From: Deltaproteobacteria bacterium
GTDB lineage: Bacteria > Desulfobacterota > GWC2-55-46 > JAUVFY01
Direction of reading: 5' to 3'
Length of the DNA: 8,602 bases
NCBI GenBank assembly: GCA_030594025.1
Contig: JAUVFY010000049.1
Location: forward strand, 1 to 8,602
This document shows, in pieces, positions 6,614 to 8,602 of the stretch (positions are counted from its first letter, which is position 1; the number at the start of each line of letters is the position of its first letter). Below the pieces are notes generated by a model. The model saw only the letters and a program-made list of their open reading frames with translations. It had not been told where the DNA came from and did no database searches. A program made the translations under genes and the position numbers.

Positions 6614-7276
6614 TTAAACCTCCACCGTCTGGCCCGGGTTCACTATCTTTACCTCCGTGGGGGAGCCCGCGAGGGCTTTACGGAACTCCTCGGGGTCCTG
6701 TTTTATAACGTCGAAGGTGTTGTAGTGCATGGGGATTGCGAGCCTGGGCTTAATAAAGTCCACCGCCTTTACGGCGTCCTCTATGCCCATGGTGAAGTTG
6801 TCCCCGATGGGAACGAGCGCGCAGTCGACAGGGCCTATAAGGGCCATGTCCGAGAAAAGGGCCGTATCGCCGGCATGGTAAACGCTCTTAGACCCCATCG
6901 TAACGAGCATGCCGCAGGGGTTGCCCACCGCTCCGGTATCGGTCGTAGAGCCGTGGAAGGCGATCGTAAGCTTTACCCTCCCGAATGGGAAGTTGTAGCT
7001 ACCGCCTATGTGCATGGGATGGCCCGTTGTACCCCTTTCGATACAGTAGTTTACGAGCTCAAAGGGTGCGATGACAGGGGCCTTGTTCTTCTTCGAGATC
7101 TCTATCGAGTCGCCCAGGTGGTCGAAGTGGCCGTGGGTCACAAGCACCGCCTCCACCTTTACGTCCCCGGGCTTTATCTTGGCAAAGGGGTTGTCGGTGA
7201 GGAAGGGGTCTATTATGACGCTGTGGCCGCCTTCATCGAAGATGAAGCATGAGTGTCCCTGGTAGGTAAGTTTCAT
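6614..7276 (-). CDS. UPF0173 metal-dependent hydrolase (metallo-beta-lactamase fold)
   Basis: This is a predicted soluble metallo-hydrolase of 220 residues, the normal length for UPF0173. Visible metal ligands are T-H48-G-H50-F-D52-H53, then H108 in AFHGS, D137 in YHAGDT and H184 in IPMHYNTF. The opening KLTYQGHSCF (residues 2-11) is typical of this branch of the fold and supports the start. A very strong Shine-Dalgarno sequence, AAGGAGGAGG at 7280-7289, confirms it. It is the last gene of the cluster purM, purN, DUF523, UPF0173, with a 61-bp gap to DUF523. A small hairpin in that gap (GGGGA 7307-7311, TCCCC 7320-7324, 8-nt loop) has no T-run and is probably not a terminator. The physiological substrate of UPF0173 is not known to me. 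The metal site looks complete, so it should be active. Confidence 0.93.
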   Translation of the reverse strand: MKLTYQGHSCFIFDEGGHSVIIDPFLTDNPFAKIKPGDVKVEAVLVTHGHFDHLGDSIEISKKNKAPVIAPFELVNYCIERGTTGHPMHIGGSYNFPFGRVKLTIAFHGSTTDTGAVGNPCGMLVTMGSKSVYHAGDTALFSDMALIGPVDCALVPIGDNFTMGIEDAVKAVDFIKPRLAIPMHYNTFDVIKQDPEEFRKALAGSPTEVKIVNPGQTVEV

Positions 7277-7279
7277 GGT

Positions 7280-7289
7280 CCTCCTCCTT
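7280..7289 (-). promoter_or_regulatory. Strong ribosome binding site of the UPF0173 gene
   Basis: The minus strand reads AAGGAGGAGG, offering two overlapping AGGAGG cores 3 and 6 bases before the ATG. It is by far the strongest Shine-Dalgarno sequence in the window, so this last gene may be translated well even if transcribed from a distant upstream promoter. Confidence 0.8.
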
Positions 7290-7337
7290 TCGATCTGTGC
7301 CGCGAAGGGGATGTGTTTTTCCCCGCACGAGGTCCTA

Positions 7338-7778
7338 CTACTTGACTCCCTTTACCACTATACCGTTGGTTCTTAGAAGCGCCGTAGTTACCCCTGAGCC
7401 CGGAACGGTTCGGCCTTTTCTCTTTATAGTTAAAACCCCGCAGGAGGGGCTCTTTTCCTTGAATATCGCCACCTTTGCGCCGGTATCGCTGGCTATGTCC
7501 AGGACCTCCCGGGCGCCCTTTAAAAAGCTCGAAGTCACGTCCTTACCGTTCTCGTCCACGACCCGTGCTTTTCCTTCCAGTACAGCCCTTCCGTCGCCGT
7601 CGGTTATCTCTGAGCTTGGTCTCGGGGTGGGCAGGTCGGCCATCTGCTCAGGGCAGACGGGTATTAAAAAGGCGCTGTCAAGCAGACTTACGACCTCATC
7701 TCGCAGCGAATCGGTACCGTCGTACCTGGTCCTCATGCCGAGTAGACATGCGCTTACCAGTATGGGATGGAAATCCAT
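7338..7778 (-). CDS. DUF523 family protein, TudS-like putative [4Fe-4S] desulfidase
   Basis: The 146 residues match DUF523 throughout: ILVSACLLG (6-14), RYDG (18-21), PVCPEQMADLPTPRP (40-54), SPSCG (110-114) and GSGVTTALLRTNGI (127-140). The three conserved cysteines C11, C42 and C113 are present. In the characterised family member TudS (thiouracil desulfidase), three cysteines hold a [4Fe-4S] cluster with one open iron site that removes sulfur from thiolated uracil compounds. Whether this protein shares that substrate is inference; the cysteines show only that a cluster is plausible. It lies 37 bp downstream of purN on the same strand. An AAGGA touches the ATG at 7776-7778 with no spacing, which is unusual and leaves the exact start a little open, but the family usually begins just before ILVSACLLG, so the error can be only a few residues. 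Confidence 0.9.
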   Translation of the reverse strand: MDFHPILVSACLLGMRTRYDGTDSLRDEVVSLLDSAFLIPVCPEQMADLPTPRPSSEITDGDGRAVLEGKARVVDENGKDVTSSFLKGAREVLDIASDTGAKVAIFKEKSPSCGVLTIKRKGRTVPGSGVTTALLRTNGIVVKGVK

Positions 7779-7815
7779 TCCTTGAAAGTCTTATGACTTT
7801 TAACCGGCCTTGTCC

Positions 7816-8427
7816 TTACTCTTTCTCTTTAATAAAGACCCTGCGGCCCCGGACCTCTAATTTACCCTCTGAGAAGAGCCCTATGGCCTCCGGGTATAAC
7901 TTGAGCTCCTCTGTGAGTATCCTCTTACTCAGACTCTCGACCGTATCGTCACAAAGGACGGGCACCGGGGCCTGGAGGATAATGGGCCCGGTGTCGACCT
8001 CTTCCGTTACGAAGTGTACCGTACAGCCCGAGTACCTGACACCGTACTCAATGGCCTTCTTCTGTACGTTCAGCCCCGGGAAGGAAGGCAAGAGCGCGGG
8101 GTGGATGTTCATAATCCTCATGGGGAAGGCCTTTATGAACCCGGGCGTGAGTATCCTCATATAGCCTGCGAGTACGACGAGCTCCACGCCGTAGCCCTTG
8201 AGAACCTCGACGAGCTTGGCGTCGTAGGCCTCTCTCGACGCGAAACCCTCGTTCGTTATGACCTCAACGGGTATACCGTGTTTTCCGGCCCTCTCGACGG
8301 CAAGGGCATCGGGCTTGTTGCTTATGACGACCTTTATTTCGGCGTTGATGCGTTTTGCCTCAATGGCATCTATAATGGACTGTAGATTTGTGCCCCTGCC
8401 GGACACGAGTATGCCTATAGCCAACAT
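7816..8427 (-). CDS. purN: Phosphoribosylglycinamide formyltransferase (GART)
   Basis: PurN transfers a formyl group from 10-formyl-tetrahydrofolate to GAR, giving FGAR in the third step of de novo purine synthesis. The 203-residue product contains the phosphate-binding GRGTNLQ (10-16), the VVISN strand, GYMRIL (88-93), and the catalytic set N107-x-H109 in NIHPALLPSFPG plus D145 in EEVDTGPII. These are the Asn-His-Asp triad of the family, each within one residue of the E. coli numbering. Length is normal. A good Shine-Dalgarno sequence, AGGGG at 8434-8438, lies 6 bases before the ATG. It follows purM by 52 bp, the classical purMN order; unusually, that gap is a nearly pure AT repeat. DUF523 follows 37 bp downstream. 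Confidence 0.97.
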   Translation of the reverse strand: MLAIGILVSGRGTNLQSIIDAIEAKRINAEIKVVISNKPDALAVERAGKHGIPVEVITNEGFASREAYDAKLVEVLKGYGVELVVLAGYMRILTPGFIKAFPMRIMNIHPALLPSFPGLNVQKKAIEYGVRYSGCTVHFVTEEVDTGPIILQAPVPVLCDDTVESLSKRILTEELKLYPEAIGLFSEGKLEVRGRRVFIKEKE

Positions 8428-8433
8428 TTTCGT

Positions 8434-8438
8434 CCCCT
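8434..8438 (-). promoter_or_regulatory. Ribosome binding site of purN
   Basis: AGGGG on the minus strand sits 6 bases before the purN ATG at 8425-8427, a normal spacing, and fixes that start. Confidence 0.75.
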
Positions 8439-8470
8439 AATTTAAAATTTAAAAATTTAAAAATTTAAAG
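8439..8470. repeat. Short AT tandem repeat in the purM-purN gap
   Basis: Four copies of the palindromic hexamer TTTAAA begin at 8441, 8448, 8456 and 8464, spaced 7, 8 and 8 bases apart and joined by A residues. From 8439 to 8469 the tract is only A and T, in sharp contrast with the GC-rich genes either side. It fills most of the 52-bp gap between the purM stop and the purN ribosome binding site. In RNA it would be unstructured or weakly paired. A role in promoting ribosome access, in RNA cleavage or as a slippage-prone spacer is possible but unproven. Confidence 0.75.
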
Positions 8471-8479
8471 GTTAAAAGA

Positions 8480-8602
8480 TTATTTGAACTCGATTGCCTG
8501 AGCTCTCCCCCTTTTTGTAACCTCTCCTATAGCGTAGGCCCTCTCGCCGGCGGCCTTGAGCGTCCTTAAAAGTCTTGCCTCATCGGCCTTTTTGACGATA
8601 AG
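8480..8602 (-). CDS. purM: Phosphoribosylformylglycinamidine cyclo-ligase (AIR synthetase), C-terminal end only
   Basis: Only the last 40 codons are in the window, ending with TAA at 8480-8482. The visible sequence reads LIVKKADEARLLRTLKAAGE, then RAYAIGEVTKRG and AIEFK. It fits the PurM carboxyl end: a hydrophobic strand, a helix of the type ALLKAAGE, then AxxIGEV and a final short strand. PurM converts FGAM to AIR with ATP in the fifth step of purine synthesis. The identification rests on this short tail plus its position directly upstream of purN, the standard purMN arrangement. The tail alone would be compatible with other members of the PurM-like ATP-grasp-independent synthetase family (for example ThiL or SelD relatives), but the neighbour makes PurM much more likely. 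Confidence 0.85.
   Translation of the reverse strand, partial: LIVKKADEARLLRTLKAAGERAYAIGEVTKRGRAQAIEFK

Noticed and set aside
6521..7252. A 243-codon plus-strand open frame opposite the UPF0173 gene
   Set aside because: It overlaps a confidently identified hydrolase and shows low-complexity charged and hydrophobic runs without domains or a ribosome binding site.
7307..7324. Hairpin GGGGA/TCCCC upstream of UPF0173 as a terminator or riboswitch
   Set aside because: The stem is 5 bp with an 8-nt loop, there is no T-run after it, and the gap is too short for a known riboswitch.
1..8602. tRNA, rRNA, CRISPR arrays, insertion sequences, phage or toxin-antitoxin genes
   Set aside because: Nearly all of the window is accounted for by housekeeping genes. 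No direct-repeat/spacer pattern, transposase motifs or cloverleaf-forming sequences were seen by eye, and no gap over 130 bp exists in which to hide them.

Overview
This 8.6 kb window is a compact, moderately GC-rich bacterial chromosomal segment. It holds mostly housekeeping genes and shows no insertion sequences, phage genes, CRISPR arrays or RNA genes. Codon use favours ATA for Ile, AGG for Arg and AAG/GAG. Together with the genes present (a PBP1A-type synthase, a bifunctional Rel/SpoT enzyme next to ridA and rpmB, and a purM-purN pair), this suggests a Gram-negative bacterium of the deltaproteobacterial/Desulfobacterota or Nitrospirota type. That placement is an inference from style and synteny, not a proof.

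Layout. Positions 1-2987 (minus strand) carry a class A penicillin-binding protein followed by a metallophosphoesterase that runs off the left edge. The penicillin-binding protein is split: an in-frame TAA at 2868-2870 separates the membrane anchor from the catalytic body. Positions 2988-3116 are a divergent promoter region. From 3117 the plus strand carries relA/spoT and ridA, 32 bp apart. The small zinc-binding ribosomal protein gene rpmB converges on ridA from the minus strand, with 11 bp between the stops. An AT-rich divergent promoter region (5944-6038) separates rpmB from a plus-strand DUF218 (YdcF/ElyC-like) membrane protein. That gene converges, with 2 bp between stops, on a minus-strand cluster transcribed from the right edge: purM (C-terminus only), purN, a DUF523 protein (TudS-like iron-sulfur family) and a UPF0173 metallo-beta-lactamase-fold hydrolase.

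How the genes fit together. PBP1A and the DUF218 protein belong to cell-envelope biology. RelA/SpoT sets (p)ppGpp levels, RidA removes reactive enamines and L28 is a ribosomal component, a growth-control and translation group. PurM and PurN carry out two steps of de novo purine synthesis. The DUF523 family includes a desulfidase acting on thiolated pyrimidines, so its place beside purMN could reflect a nucleobase-related job, but this is inference.

The observations most worth a second look are the premature stop in PBP1A, the near-leaderless starts of the divergent PBP1A/relA pair with a 16-bp dyad over the relA -35 box, the DUF523 gene in the purMN cluster, and the 7-8 bp AT repeat between purM and purN. 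I did not find evidence of a wholly new system.
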